Part shown: piece by piece, positions 1-9,533 of the stretch | Position numbering within the stretch: position 1 is the stretch's first letter | Layout of the letters: each line of letters opens with the position of its first letter | Assembly (NCBI GenBank): GCA_943371025.1 | Contig: CALRTC020000005.1 | Coordinates: 124,001-188,000, forward strand | Direction: 5' to 3' | Source: Niveispirillum sp943371025 | GTDB taxonomy: Bacteria > Pseudomonadota > Alphaproteobacteria > Azospirillales > Azospirillaceae | DNA: 64,000 nt | Translations under genes and position numbers: made by a program | The notes under the pieces: model-generated | Databases searched by the model: none | Told to the model about the DNA's origin: nothing | What the model saw: the letters and a program-made list of their open reading frames with translations, nothing else

Positions 1-2587
1 CGCCCGACAGGATGTCGTCGCCGGCCCCGCCGATCAGCGTGTCATCGCCGCGCGCGCCGGTCAGGGTGGCGGACGACGCACCCGCCACCAGCCGGTCGGC
101 CCCATCCCCGCCGATGGCACGTTCAATGCCGCCGGGCGTGAAGCCGACGCGCACCCCGGCGATGGTGCCGCCACCCAGGCCCAGGTCCAGATCGACGGCC
201 CCGGTCAGCGCCGCGGCGTTCAGCGTGTCCTGGCCGCCGTCGCGGTCGTCGATCAGGGTGCGGGCCGGGTCTGCAGCGGCAAGGGCCGCGAATTCATCGG
301 TGAAGATGTAGCTGTCATCTTCCGTACCCTTTTCGCCATAGGCCCGCAGGGTCCAGCCGACCAGCGATCCCGTCAGGTTGCCGTCGCGGTCACTGATGGA
401 CAGGGTCCAGTCGCCGGCCGCCGCCTCTCCCAGCAATCCTGCCACGCCGAAGGTGAAGCGGACATTGTCCTGGGAGGAGCCGTAATCGGTCAGCCGGCCC
501 AGACCCGGCCGGTCCACCAGCGTCGTCACCGTGCCGGCGGGTGAGGTGAGGGTGACCAGAAGATCGCCGATCCAGGGATGGTCGATGGCCAGGTCTACCT
601 CCACCCGCTCCACCGAGAGATCACCGGACAGGTGCAGGGTACTGTGGATGCCGGCCGGGTCATTGTCGGGAATGGCGATGGGGGTGGCCAGGGTGGCGCT
701 GCCGCTCACGGTGGCCAGATTGGCTTCCGTACGCTGCCCCTGCCAGCTTTCCGCCAGACGCACGGCGGCGCGGGCATCGACCAGCCCATAGCCCAAACCC
801 TCGCTGTAATGCAGGCCGCCACCATTCCAGTGGTCGGCCCCCGTCCATTGCCAGGTACTGCTGCCGGCATCCGCCTGCCGGGCCGACAGGGCCAGGATCT
901 GCTGCACATCGCGATAACCCAGATGCGGGTTCGCCTCCAGCATCAGGGCCACCACGCCCGACACGGCGGGCGCGGCCAGGCTGGTGCCGCTGAGGCTGGC
1001 CGTTTCGCCGTCGCCATAGCCGGCACCGTCGCCGCGGTCGGTGGTCAGGATGCCAACGCCCGGGGCGGCCACCAGCACCGACGCGCCACGGGTGCTGAAC
1101 CCCGCCAGCCGGCCGGTGGCATCGGTGGCGGCGACCGTGATGACATGGCGGCTGTTCTGGAAATTATGCAGGTTGGTGTCGTCGCCATAGAAGGCGGTGT
1201 TGCCCGCCGCCTGCACCACCACCGTGCCCAGCCCGTCCCGTCCTTCGGCCGCCAGCCGCGAAAGGGCAGCGCCGGCCTGGGCGAAGGGGGCGCTGTTGAA
1301 ATTGTCCAGAAAGGCGCGGCTAGGCGTGGACAGGAAGAAATTGCCAAGGCCCCAGCTGTTGTTCAGCACATCGACCGTGCCGATGGCATCCAGGAAGGCG
1401 CGCGCCGCCGTTGCCGCGAAATCGACCAGCGAGCCTTCCAGCGGATCGTAGAAGGAGACCAGATGGGCGTTGTAGGCCACACCGACCCCGTCCACGCCGT
1501 TGCGTTCCGCGGCGATGACACCAGCCACGGCCGTGCCGTGGTTGTCGGCGGCGGTGACGGGCGCGCCGCCCCTAGCACCCGTGGCGGCCACGCGTGACAG
1601 GCTGGTCACAAGATTGCCATCCAGATCGCGCAGATCACCATCCACGCCCTGGTCCAGCAGCCCGACCGTCACCCCCGCCCCCGTATAGTCGGCCCAGACC
1701 GGTAGCAGGTTCAGGCCCCAGGTGCCGGACAAATGCCATTGGCGGGCGTACAGCGGGTCGGAGGGGATGCCACCCGTGGGACCGGGCGGGTCCACAGGGT
1801 TGGGGTCGATGCGCTGGGCGGACAGGCGATAGAGGCCTGTTTCGCTGTCCGTGGCACCCTGCGCCGATAGATAAAAACGGCCGGTCCGCGTGGCCGTGAT
1901 GGTCAGCAGGCTGTCCAGCCCCGTACCACCATCGTCGTCGCTGGCCAGTGCCGCCCCGTCCGCATCCAGCAGCCGCAGCAGCGGATCGGACAGGGTGCCC
2001 CCGCCGCCATCCCGGCCCGACAGGAAGAAACGGTAGCGCATGCCTGCAACCAGATCGACGGCGTACCAGTCGGCATCGCCCGTGATCTCCAGCGTCCCCG
2101 ACTGCGCCCCGCCGATATCCAGGCTGCCGGCTGTGGCCGGGGTTGCGCCATGGTCATCGTCGGCGGCCCGGACCATGGACAGGCTGTAACTGCCCGTGCG
2201 GCCGGCAGCGGCCTGGGCGCTGATATAAAGCCGTTCTGTCAGGGTGGCGGTGAAGGACAGGCGCGCATCCAGGCCGGCGCCGCCATCGTCATCGCTGCGC
2301 AGCGTTGTGCCGGCCCCGTCCAGCAGCCGCAGCAGCGGATCGGGCAGGGTACCGCCGCCACCGTCGCGGCCCGACAGGGTGATGACATAGGAACGACCGG
2401 CCACGACATCGACGGCATACCAGTCGGCGTCCCCGGTCGGATCGATGCTGCCGGTCAGGGTCTGATCGGCCACCAGCACGGCACCGGTTGTTGCATCGGC
2501 CGGTGGGTCGGCAGGGGCGGCAGCAGCCGCCTTTTCCTGTCCCTCACCTGTCGCTGCCCAAGCCATCGCCGACCATTCCCGTTTCAT
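1..2587 (-). CDS. RTX-tailed subtilisin-like serine protease (peptidase S8), C-terminus beyond window
   Basis: Secreted serine endopeptidase, 862 codons visible. The S8 triad is clear: Asp312 in LLDQGVDG, His350 in DNHGTAVAG and Ser536 in SGTSLAAPAVSG; an oxyanion Asn lies in QAAGN. Two bacterial pre-peptidase (PPC) domains, each with GDADWYAVD, precede the catalytic domain (about residues 40-150 and 160-255). A proprotein-convertase P-domain follows (about 635-750), then RTX nonapeptides such as GARGDDTLIGGAGDD run off the left edge. The N-terminus (MKREWSAMAW) has no signal peptide, which fits type I secretion by the C-terminal RTX region. The start is the first ATG in the open frame; no convincing Shine-Dalgarno is seen. 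Substrate unknown. The family call is firm; the full length is unknown. Confidence 0.9.
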   Translation of the reverse strand, partial: MKREWSAMAWAATGEGQEKAAAAAPADPPADATTGAVLVADQTLTGSIDPTGDADWYAVDVVAGRSYVITLSGRDGGGGTLPDPLLRLLDGAGTTLRSDDDGGAGLDARLSFTATLTERLYISAQAAAGRTGSYSLSMVRAADDDHGATPATAGSLDIGGAQSGTLEITGDADWYAVDLVAGMRYRFFLSGRDGGGGTLSDPLLRLLDADGAALASDDDGGTGLDSLLTITATRTGRFYLSAQGATDSETGLYRLSAQRIDPNPVDPPGPTGGIPSDPLYARQWHLSGTWGLNLLPVWADYTGAGVTVGLLDQGVDGDLRDLDGNLVTSLSRVAATGARGGAPVTAADNHGTAVAGVIAAERNGVDGVGVAYNAHLVSFYDPLEGSLVDFAATAARAFLDAIGTVDVLNNSWGLGNFFLSTPSRAFLDNFNSAPFAQAGAALSRLAAEGRDGLGTVVVQAAGNTAFYGDDTNLHNFQNSRHVITVAATDATGRLAGFSTRGASVLVAAPGVGILTTDRGDGAGYGDGETASLSGTSLAAPAVSGVVALMLEANPHLGYRDVQQILALSARQADAGSSTWQWTGADHWNGGGLHYSEGLGYGLVDARAAVRLAESWQGQRTEANLATVSGSATLATPIAIPDNDPAGIHSTLHLSGDLSVERVEVDLAIDHPWIGDLLVTLTSPAGTVTTLVDRPGLGRLTDYGSSQDNVRFTFGVAGLLGEAAAGDWTLSISDRDGNLTGSLVGWTLRAYGEKGTEDDSYIFTDEFAALAAADPARTLIDDRDGGQDTLNAAALTGAVDLDLGLGGGTIAGVRVGFTPGGIERAIGGDGADRLVAGASSATLTGARGDDTLIGGAGDDILSG

Positions 2588-2714
2588 TCGGGGGCAGAGT
2601 AGGCGATCGGCCCTTAAGCCTCAATGAAAGTGCCGCACGATGGGGTGGTACTTGTCGAAAGCACGATCGTTCGTTAAATTCGATCCGCCATTGGCCGATG
2701 CGAAGGAACAAGCC

Positions 2715-3587
2715 ATGTCCGCGGGTGAAGCCTCCTCCGTCCACGATCAGAACCGCACCATCCGCTGTCCCGACGGACGCGAACTGGCGGGACGGCTGTT
2801 CGTGCCGGTGGACAAGCGGGCGGGTGTGGCCATCGTGCTGCATGGCGCCACGGGCGTGCCGCGCGATTATTATGCCCGCTTCGCGGCCTGGCTGGCCGAC
2901 CACCGGGCCGCCATCGTGCTGATCTATGACTATCGTGATTGCGGGCATTCCGCGCGCGGCCATGCGCGCCACGCCCGCGCCAGCATGGGCGACTGGGCCG
3001 TCATCGATCAGGCGGCGGCCATGGATCTGCTGCTGACGGAATTTCCCGATCTGCCGCTGGAAGTGATCGGCCATTCTCTGGGCGGCATGGGCCTGCCCTT
3101 TCATGAGAAGGCCGACCGCGTGCGGCGTCTGACCACGGTCGGTACGGGTCCTGCGCACTGGCGCCGTCACGCCCCGCATTTCATCGGCAAGGCCCTGGCC
3201 TTCTGGTACCTGCTGGGGCCCCTGTCGATCTGGGCCCTGGGCTATCTGCCGGGCAAGGTGCTGGGCCAGTCGGAAAACCTGCCTGCCGCCGCCTTCTGGC
3301 AATGGCGGCGCTGGTGTACGCGGCCCGACTTCTATCGCGGCGAATGGGGCCGGCACCTGCCGCATCCCGACCTGTCGCGCATGAAGGGCGAGGTGCGGCT
3401 GCTGGCCGTGGAGGATGACGAGATGATCCCGCCGCCCGTCGTGAAGGACCATGCGGCCTTCTTCCCCGCCGCCCGCGTCAGCCACGAGGTGATCCCCGTT
3501 GCCGCAGCGGGCGTGCGCGCCATCGGCCATCTGCGCATCTTCTCCGAACGCTGCAAGACGGCCTGGCCGATCCTGGCCGGGCGCTGA
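2715..3587 (+). CDS. alpha/beta-fold hydrolase (COG4757-like)
   Basis: Predicted cytoplasmic serine hydrolase of 290 aa, with no signal peptide. An HGATG oxyanion-type motif (VLHGATGVP) is followed by the nucleophile elbow GHSLGG (Ser121). A late acid (VEDDEMIPP) and a C-terminal His in AIGHLRIF would complete the triad. The layout resembles the predicted hydrolases of COG4757; substrate unknown. An in-frame ATG at 2640 exists, but ATG 2715 has GAAGGAA just upstream and begins at the usual family N-terminus, so it is preferred. The gene is divergent from the subtilase; nothing links the two functionally. Confidence 0.8.
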   Translation: MSAGEASSVHDQNRTIRCPDGRELAGRLFVPVDKRAGVAIVLHGATGVPRDYYARFAAWLADHRAAIVLIYDYRDCGHSARGHARHARASMGDWAVIDQAAAMDLLLTEFPDLPLEVIGHSLGGMGLPFHEKADRVRRLTTVGTGPAHWRRHAPHFIGKALAFWYLLGPLSIWALGYLPGKVLGQSENLPAAAFWQWRRWCTRPDFYRGEWGRHLPHPDLSRMKGEVRLLAVEDDEMIPPPVVKDHAAFFPAARVSHEVIPVAAAGVRAIGHLRIFSERCKTAWPILAGR

Positions 3588-3625
3588 TCCCCGCCAGTGC
3601 GCGCGGCGTCAGGTTAGAACCCGGC

Positions 3626-3714
3626 GCAGGTCAGGTCGAGCCGGAGGCGAGCCCTGACATTCAAGAGGCACTGTTGTCCGTCAGAGCTCGGGCTTCGCCC
3701 TCGACCTGACCTGC
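3626..3714. repeat. long imperfect inverted repeat between convergent genes
   Basis: Arms at 3626-3658 and 3680-3714 pair almost throughout. The outer 15 bases (GCAGGTCAGGTCGAG against CTCGACCTGACCTGC) are perfect, the inner part has small bulges, and about 21 bases form the loop. It fills the gap between the convergent hydrolase and phosphopantetheinyl transferase genes. It could be a bidirectional transcription barrier or a member of a REP-like intergenic repeat family. There is no U-tract, so it is not a classical intrinsic terminator. Confidence 0.6.
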
Positions 3715-3744
3715 AAGGAGCGCTGACCCCGTCAGGATCTGCCG

Positions 3745-4509
3745 TCAGACCAGGATGGGGGCACCATCGGCCAGGGCGGCCAAGCCATCGGCGGTGACGC
3801 GCAGATGGCGCAGCGTGCCCGGCGGACCGTTCAGGCTGGCGGCGGCCAGCACATGGCCTTCCACTTCCCACTGCGACAGACGCCAGTCGCCGGCCTGACG
3901 CAGCCAATCCTCATGCGCAACCAGGGACGGGGCCTGCTCGCCCGGCGTGACGGTGAATCCCGTCAGTTCCTGGGACAGGCCGCGGCCCGTGGCCTTGATC
4001 ACGGATTCCTTCAGATTCCAGATGCGCAGGAACCGGGCGCGCTGCGCCTCCTCGTCCCCGCCGGCGCTGACATAGGCCACTTCATCGCGGGAGAACCAGC
4101 GGTCGGCAATGTCCAGTTCCACCGACCGTGCCGGATTGACCTGTTCGACATCGACCCCGACCTCCCCCTGCGCGGCAACAGCCACGGCCACCATGGACCG
4201 GGTGTGCGACAGGTTGAAGGAAGCGCCACCACGCACCAGGGCCGGCTTGCCATAGGGGCCGGCATTGAAGGCCAGGCTGCCGGCCTGACGGCCGGTCCAG
4301 GCACCCAGGAACAGCCGCGTCAGCCCGTGGGCGGCGATATAGGCATTGCGGTCGGCCTCGAACTGGAAACGCGCAGCGCGCTCCCGCTCGGCCACGTCCA
4401 GCGTATGCGCCAGCGGCGCCAGATCCCGCGTGCCCAGCCCGTCCACGGCCAGTGTGACCACGATGACGTCATGGCGCCAATCGCCACGCACGGCAAAACC
4501 GTCCCGCAT
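3745..4509 (-). CDS. 4'-phosphopantetheinyl transferase, Sfp type
   Basis: Transfers the phosphopantetheine arm of CoA to a conserved Ser on carrier proteins (acyl, peptidyl or aryl carrier domains). The signature is intact: VGVDVEQV with Mg-binding Asp120 and Glu122, then FSRDEVAYV and WNLKESVIKATGRGLS (Lys167, Glu168, Lys172), plus FNLSHT upstream. Length of 254 aa fits the Sfp/EntD group rather than the short AcpS group. The frame stays open to 4656 with other ATGs at 4542 and 4656. ATG 4509 was chosen because it alone has a G-rich stretch (TGGGGG) at suitable spacing and gives a normal N-terminus. No NRPS/PKS gene is in the window, so its carrier-protein client is unknown. Confidence 0.88.
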   Translation of the reverse strand: MRDGFAVRGDWRHDVIVVTLAVDGLGTRDLAPLAHTLDVAERERAARFQFEADRNAYIAAHGLTRLFLGAWTGRQAGSLAFNAGPYGKPALVRGGASFNLSHTRSMVAVAVAAQGEVGVDVEQVNPARSVELDIADRWFSRDEVAYVSAGGDEEAQRARFLRIWNLKESVIKATGRGLSQELTGFTVTPGEQAPSLVAHEDWLRQAGDWRLSQWEVEGHVLAAASLNGPPGTLRHLRVTADGLAALADGAPILV

Positions 4510-4797
4510 CCGTACCCCCAGCTGGTTGAAGGCCGGGATCATAGGCCGGAAATTACGGATAGGTAAGGAAAGAAGCCCCGACGAAGAAAGGGGGCGGCCC
4601 CGCGAATCACGAAGGGCGGGACCCTTGTCTATCGGATTACCCCGGACAGGCGTCACGGAGTGTCGCGCCGTTACGATCCGGTTACAATATTCCCGCGCAA
4701 GCGGGCGCTAAATTGCTTTGACCGTATACGATCCCCCCGCATTATCGGAGCCTTACGCAGCAACGGGCCGCAATGGACGGCGGTCCGGCTGGACCTG

Positions 4798-7281
4798 ATG
4801 GGGGCTTTGATGGGTTTGCGGTGGGGACGTGTGGCGTGCCTGGTGGCAGCCGCCGGGATGATGCTGTGGCCGGCCTTGGCATCGGCCGATGCCATTGAAC
4901 AGACCAAGGGCAATTGGCAGGACAAGTTCCGCCAGCTCGACGTGGACCTGCCCACCCCCAATACCTATCGCACCGCATCGGGCGCGCCCGGCCATCAATA
5001 TTGGCAGCAGCGCGCCGACTACACTATCGACGTCAAGCTGGATGCGGCGGCCAAGCGCCTGACGGGCAAGCAGACTGTCCGCTATTACAACAACTCCCCC
5101 GACACGCTGCGCTATGTCTGGCTGCAACTGGACCAGAATATCTACAAGGACAAGTCGATCGCGGAGCTGACCCGCACCTCCAGTCCCGGCAAGGATGGCG
5201 GCGACCAGATCAGCTATGAACAGATCGCCCGCATCCAGGCCATGAAGGACACCAAGTACGGGGTGGAGATCGGGGCCGTCACCGACGAGGGTGGCCGACC
5301 GCTGCCCTATACCGTCGTCGATACGATGATGCGCATCGACCTGCCGCGTCCGCTGACCTCTGGCGCGTCCTTCACCTTCAAGGTGGATTGGGCGCACAAC
5401 ATCATCAATCAGGACATTGTCGGCGGTCGCAGCGGGTATGAGCATTTCCGCGACACCAACACCGACCTGTTCTTCATCGCCCAATGGTTCCCGCGCATGG
5501 CGGCCTATACCGACTATGCGGGTTGGCAGCACAAGGCCTTCCTGGGCCGCGGCGAATTCACCCTGGAATTCGGCGATTATGATGTCGCCATCACGGTGCC
5601 GGCCGACCATGTCGTCTCGGCGTCGGGCGAATTGCAGAATCCGGGTGATGTGCTGACCGGTGCGCAGCGCGACCGCCTGGCCAAGGCGGCCAAGGCCGAC
5701 CAGCCCATGTTCATCGTGACGCCGGAAGAAGCCCTGGCCAACGAGAAGGAGACGGACAAGGCCACCAAGACCTGGCGCTTTGCCGCCAAGAATGTGCGCG
5801 ATTTCGCCTTCGCCAGTTCCAACAAGTTCATCTGGGACGCCATGGGCGTCCAGCAGGATGACCCGGCCGGCAAGCCTGTGCTGGCCATGTCCTTCTATCC
5901 CAACGAAGCGGACCCGCTCTGGTCGAAATATTCGACCTGGGCCGTGGCCCATACAATCAAAACCTACAGCAAATATTCCTTCACCTACCCCTATCCCACC
6001 GCCCAGTCGGTCAACACCTGGGAAAGCGGCGGCATGGAATATCCGATGATCACCTTCAACGGATATCGTCCGGTCACCGACAAGAAGACGGGCAAGAAGA
6101 CCTATTCGGCGGCGGCCAAATACGGTCTGATCGGCGTCGTCATCCACGAGGTCGGGCATTTCTATTTCCCGATGATCGTGAATTCCGACGAGCGTCAATG
6201 GAGCTGGATGGATGAAGGGCTGAACACCTTCGTCCAGAACATCGCACATCTGGAATGGGAGGAGAATTTCGGCGAGCATCGCCGCAATCCCAACCTGCCC
6301 GTGGACATCACCAGCTATATGGTGAGCCAGAACCAGGTGCCGATCATGACCCAGTCGGATTCGGTGCTGCAATTCGGGCCCAACGCCTATACCAAGCCGG
6401 CCACGGCCCTGACCATCCTGCGCGAAACGGTGATGGGGCGTGACCTGTTCGACCATGCCTTCCGGGAATATTCTCAGCGCTGGAAGTTCAAGCGGCCGAC
6501 CCCGGCCGATTTCTTCCGCACCATGGAGGATGCGTCGGGCGTGGATCTGGACTGGTTCTGGCGCGGCTGGTTCTATACGACCGATCATGTGGATATCGAT
6601 CTGGCCAGCGTGCGCGAATACCGCATCTCCACCAGCAATCCGGACATCGAAAAGCCGCTGTCGCGCGACCAGTACCATCGCGACAACCGCGAACCGCTGG
6701 CCCAGGTGCATAACCGCGAACAGGCGCTGAAGACCCTGCTGGAGCGGGAGCCGGGCCTGAAGGATTTCTACAACGAGAATGACAAGTTCACGCCCACCAA
6801 CAAGGACCGCAACAAGTTCAATGAACTGGTCGAGGGTCTGGAACCCGGCGAGCGCGAGGCGCTGGCCCGGGCGGAGAAGGAAGGCGACTGGGTCTATTTC
6901 GTCGATTTCGCCAACAAGGGCGGGCTGGTCATGCCACTGCCGCTTCAGATCACCTTCGCCGACGGGACGGAAGAGTTCCTGCTGATCCCGGCGGAGATCT
7001 GGCGCTACAACAGCAAGGCCGTGACCAAGATGCTGATCCGGCCCAAACAGGTGGTCGGCATCGAACTGGACCCGCGCCAGGAAATCGCCGATGCCGACCC
7101 GTCCAACAATGCCTATCCGCGCAAGATCCGCTCGTCCCGCCTGGAACTGTACAAGTCCAAGGATGATGAGAAGAACCTGATGGCCGACATGCTGGTCGAG
7201 TTGAAGGCCAAGAAGGATGCGGAAGGCAAGAACGAGCCGGGCAAGGAAGCCCCGCTGGTGCCGGCCGGGGGCAAGCAGTGA
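4798..7281 (+). CDS. exported M1-family zinc metallopeptidase
   Basis: Gluzincin aminopeptidase-like protein of about 827 aa. The zinc site is HEVGH (His450, Glu451, His454) followed 18 residues later by Glu473 in WMDEGLNTF, the HExxH-x18-E pattern of family M1. The upstream GGMEYPM corresponds to the M1 GxMEN substrate-binding loop, with Tyr in place of Asn. The N-terminus (MGLRWGRVACLVAAAGMMLW then ALASADA) is a signal peptide, so it probably acts in the periplasm or beyond. The frame opens at 4660, but the signal peptide only makes sense from ATG 4798 or 4810. The DUF6702 gene overlaps its stop, suggesting a two-gene operon. Whether it is a true aminopeptidase is not proven by sequence. 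Confidence 0.88.
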   Translation: MGALMGLRWGRVACLVAAAGMMLWPALASADAIEQTKGNWQDKFRQLDVDLPTPNTYRTASGAPGHQYWQQRADYTIDVKLDAAAKRLTGKQTVRYYNNSPDTLRYVWLQLDQNIYKDKSIAELTRTSSPGKDGGDQISYEQIARIQAMKDTKYGVEIGAVTDEGGRPLPYTVVDTMMRIDLPRPLTSGASFTFKVDWAHNIINQDIVGGRSGYEHFRDTNTDLFFIAQWFPRMAAYTDYAGWQHKAFLGRGEFTLEFGDYDVAITVPADHVVSASGELQNPGDVLTGAQRDRLAKAAKADQPMFIVTPEEALANEKETDKATKTWRFAAKNVRDFAFASSNKFIWDAMGVQQDDPAGKPVLAMSFYPNEADPLWSKYSTWAVAHTIKTYSKYSFTYPYPTAQSVNTWESGGMEYPMITFNGYRPVTDKKTGKKTYSAAAKYGLIGVVIHEVGHFYFPMIVNSDERQWSWMDEGLNTFVQNIAHLEWEENFGEHRRNPNLPVDITSYMVSQNQVPIMTQSDSVLQFGPNAYTKPATALTILRETVMGRDLFDHAFREYSQRWKFKRPTPADFFRTMEDASGVDLDWFWRGWFYTTDHVDIDLASVREYRISTSNPDIEKPLSRDQYHRDNREPLAQVHNREQALKTLLEREPGLKDFYNENDKFTPTNKDRNKFNELVEGLEPGEREALARAEKEGDWVYFVDFANKGGLVMPLPLQITFADGTEEFLLIPAEIWRYNSKAVTKMLIRPKQVVGIELDPRQEIADADPSNNAYPRKIRSSRLELYKSKDDEKNLMADMLVELKAKKDAEGKNEPGKEAPLVPAGGKQ

Positions 7282-7808
7282 CGGGCCTTTCGCTGGGCCG
7301 GCGCCGGGTTCTGGCGCTGGCCGGGGCGGGGTTGGCGATCGGGCTGGCGCCGTCGGCGCTGGCCCACAGGGCCAAATCCATCATGACCCTGGTCAGTTGG
7401 AACCAGGCCAAGGGTCTGCTGGAGATCGACCACGCCCTGCATGCCCATGACGCGGAAGTGGCGCTGAACAAGATCGAAGGCGTGTCGATCCCCGACCTGA
7501 CCCAGGTCCGTGACCAGGCGCAACTGGCGATCTATTGCGAGCCGCGTTTCACCCTGACCCCGCCGGGGGGCAAGCCATTGGCCCTGAAGCTGGTGGGGGC
7601 GGAACTGGTGCGGGACTATGTGCATGTCTATCAGGAAGTGCCGTTATCGGCGAAGCCGGCCCGGTTGACGGTGCATAACCAGTTGCTGCGCGATGTGTTC
7701 CCCACCCAGGTCAATCAGGTGAATTTCGACATGGCAGGCGGCGACCCCGACCATATCCGCACCGTCACCTTCATCGGCAATGATGGGGACAAGGACGTGG
7801 TGTTTTAG
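7278..7808 (+). CDS. DUF6702-like exported protein
   Basis: 176-aa exported protein starting at a GTG that overlaps the TGA of the M1 peptidase (GTGA), so the two are translationally coupled. An N-terminal GRRRVLALAGAGLAIGLAPS then ALA is a signal sequence with a twin-arginine-like pair. The mature part starts HRAKSIMTLVSWN and contains LEIDHALHAHDAEV. This His-rich pattern recalls DUF6702 proteins often found next to M1 peptidases; that family name is from memory and not computed. Function unknown; coupling suggests it assists or regulates the peptidase. Confidence 0.65.
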   Translation: MTGLSLGRRRVLALAGAGLAIGLAPSALAHRAKSIMTLVSWNQAKGLLEIDHALHAHDAEVALNKIEGVSIPDLTQVRDQAQLAIYCEPRFTLTPPGGKPLALKLVGAELVRDYVHVYQEVPLSAKPARLTVHNQLLRDVFPTQVNQVNFDMAGGDPDHIRTVTFIGNDGDKDVVF

Positions 7809-7838
7809 GGAGTGCGAAGGCTGGGACGGGGTGGGGTG

Positions 7839-8435
7839 ATGACGACATATTTTCTGCGCGCCGCGCTTTTGCTGACCGTCCTGATGGGGGCTGAGGTCGC
7901 AACCGGCCATGCCGGAGAATGCCCGGTCGCCGACGAGCGATTGCTGCACCTGTCGCCCGACGCTTTTGATCAGGATATTAACGGGGGATGGTACACGCTG
8001 GCCGACCATGCCGGGTGCGAGAAAGCTGCCGCAGACCTGATCAGGAGCTACATCGCACAGAATTGGGGCCGGATCCCACAAGGTAACCTGCATGAAATGT
8101 ATTGGCATGCCGGGCAGCTGGAGGCGCTGGCCGGGGATTACCTGCGGGCGGTTCCGCTGCTGATGGCGGGGGTAAGCCCGGACCGGGGCCGGGATATCGG
8201 CTTCCATGAATATGCCCTGGGCACCATCGCCTTTCTGAACAGGGATCTGGCGGGCTTGAAGGCGGCGCGGCAGCGACTGTCAGCCTTGCCGCAACCGGCC
8301 GCGCTGAAAGCCGAGTTCGGCGATCATTGGCCGCCGAACCTCCGGGTGCTGGATGGGCTGATCCGATGCTTTGGGTCATCCTATGCCGTCGCCTATGGAA
8401 ATGACTGTCCCCGTGAACAGGTGGCGCCTCCCTGA
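7839..8435 (+). CDS. exported protein of unknown function
   Basis: 198-aa protein with a signal peptide (YFLRAALLLTVLMGAEVATG then HAGE) and a Cys-containing mature part (ECPVADE, HAGCEKAAADLI, IRCFGSS, NDCPREQ) that could form disulfides in the periplasm. The middle is helical, with HAGQLEALAGDYLRAVPLL and FLNRDLAGLKAARQRLSAL reminiscent of TPR/Sel1-like helical repeats but too few to call. A GTG at 7812 is also in frame; ATG 7839 was chosen for its G-rich upstream stretch and direct entry into the signal peptide. It lies 30 bp after the DUF6702 gene and may be in the same transcript. I do not recognise it. Confidence 0.6.
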   Translation: MTTYFLRAALLLTVLMGAEVATGHAGECPVADERLLHLSPDAFDQDINGGWYTLADHAGCEKAAADLIRSYIAQNWGRIPQGNLHEMYWHAGQLEALAGDYLRAVPLLMAGVSPDRGRDIGFHEYALGTIAFLNRDLAGLKAARQRLSALPQPAALKAEFGDHWPPNLRVLDGLIRCFGSSYAVAYGNDCPREQVAPP

Positions 8436-8548
8436 AACGAGGCAGCGCCACCAAACTCCCCGTCGACGCCGCCTGTGCCACCCGCTAGGATCAATGCCGT
8501 TAACGCTAACAATTGCCACGCAATGGCGATCTGCGGGAGGGACGGGAA

Positions 8549-9286
8549 GTGCGTCATCTGACACTGGCGGCCGTGATGTCGGTCCTGTTGCTGGGCACCG
8601 TGCCCGCCATGGCCGCCGAATGCGGGCCGGACAAGCTGGGCACGTCGCGCACCATCACCCTGCCGCGCCAATCCGGCGCCTATGGCACCATGCAGCATGC
8701 GCCGCTGCCGGGGCTGAAGCCGGGGGAGGTGGTGCTGACATTCGATGACGGGCCGGTGGCACAGACGACTCCGGCGGTGCTGAAGGCGCTGGCGGCTGAA
8801 TGCGTGAAGGCCAGCTTCTTCATGGTCGGCAATAATATCGGGGGCAACCCGGTCCTGGCCCGGCAGGTCATGGATCAGGGCCATTCGGTTGGTCTGCATT
8901 CCCTGACCCATGCCCATCCGTCAGCGCAAAGCCCAGCGGAACAGCAGGCCGATCTGAAACAGACCCAGGAAATCTACACCAAGGTCATGGGTGGGCCTGC
9001 CGCCGCCTATCGCTTTCCGTTCCTGGAGGAAACGCCGACCCTGATGGCGGCTTTGGCGACGCAAGGCATGACGGTGATGTCGGTCGACCTGGGTATCAAT
9101 GATTGGGAAGCCGATGACAGCACGGAGAAATTCGCCCGCCTGCTGACCGATGGGCTGGCCGCGAAGGGCGGCGGCATCATTCTGATGCATGACGCCAATT
9201 CGAAAACGGCCGACGCCCTGCCCACCCTGCTGCGCCTGCTTAAAGACAAGGGCTATCGCGTCGTGCATGTGGACTGGCGCGGCTGA
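8549..9286 (+). CDS. exported polysaccharide deacetylase (NodB/CE4 family)
   Basis: Carbohydrate esterase family 4 protein of about 245 aa that removes N- or O-acetyl groups from a surface polysaccharide or peptidoglycan. Motif 1 is TFDDGP (Asp66, Asp67), motif 2 is HSLTH (His117, His121, metal ligands), and later motifs include YRFPF (where RxPY is usual), VDLGINDW and ILMHD. The signal peptide MRHLTLAAVMSVLLLGTVPA then MAAE predicts export. The GTG start at 8549 has GGGAGG eight bases upstream, much better than an upstream TTG at 8513. YRFPF instead of RxPY is a mild deviation. Substrate not predictable. Confidence 0.85.
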   Translation: MRHLTLAAVMSVLLLGTVPAMAAECGPDKLGTSRTITLPRQSGAYGTMQHAPLPGLKPGEVVLTFDDGPVAQTTPAVLKALAAECVKASFFMVGNNIGGNPVLARQVMDQGHSVGLHSLTHAHPSAQSPAEQQADLKQTQEIYTKVMGGPAAAYRFPFLEETPTLMAALATQGMTVMSVDLGINDWEADDSTEKFARLLTDGLAAKGGGIILMHDANSKTADALPTLLRLLKDKGYRVVHVDWRG

Positions 9287-9533
9287 GGGCACCCGCCCAG
9301 CCCGGCCGTGTTGATTGATAATACTTCGCTCATAAAAAGATGTGGCGAAGATACCGAGTCGCGCGCCCGTTTGGCAGGGGCGCCCGAATCCGCCTTGTCC
9401 CGCGGTCCCAGAATCCCCGCCCCTATCCCTTTGCTGCGATGCGACAATGGTCGAATATCGCCGGGGGAAGCGGGAATTCCTTTGGATTTCCGGTGCTTCC
9501 GGCGGCCCCCGTCACGTTGCCGCCCCTTCCGCC

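Noticed and set aside
9311..9324. Possible second FNR box (TTGATTGATAATAC)
   Set aside because: The right half does not match RTCAA.
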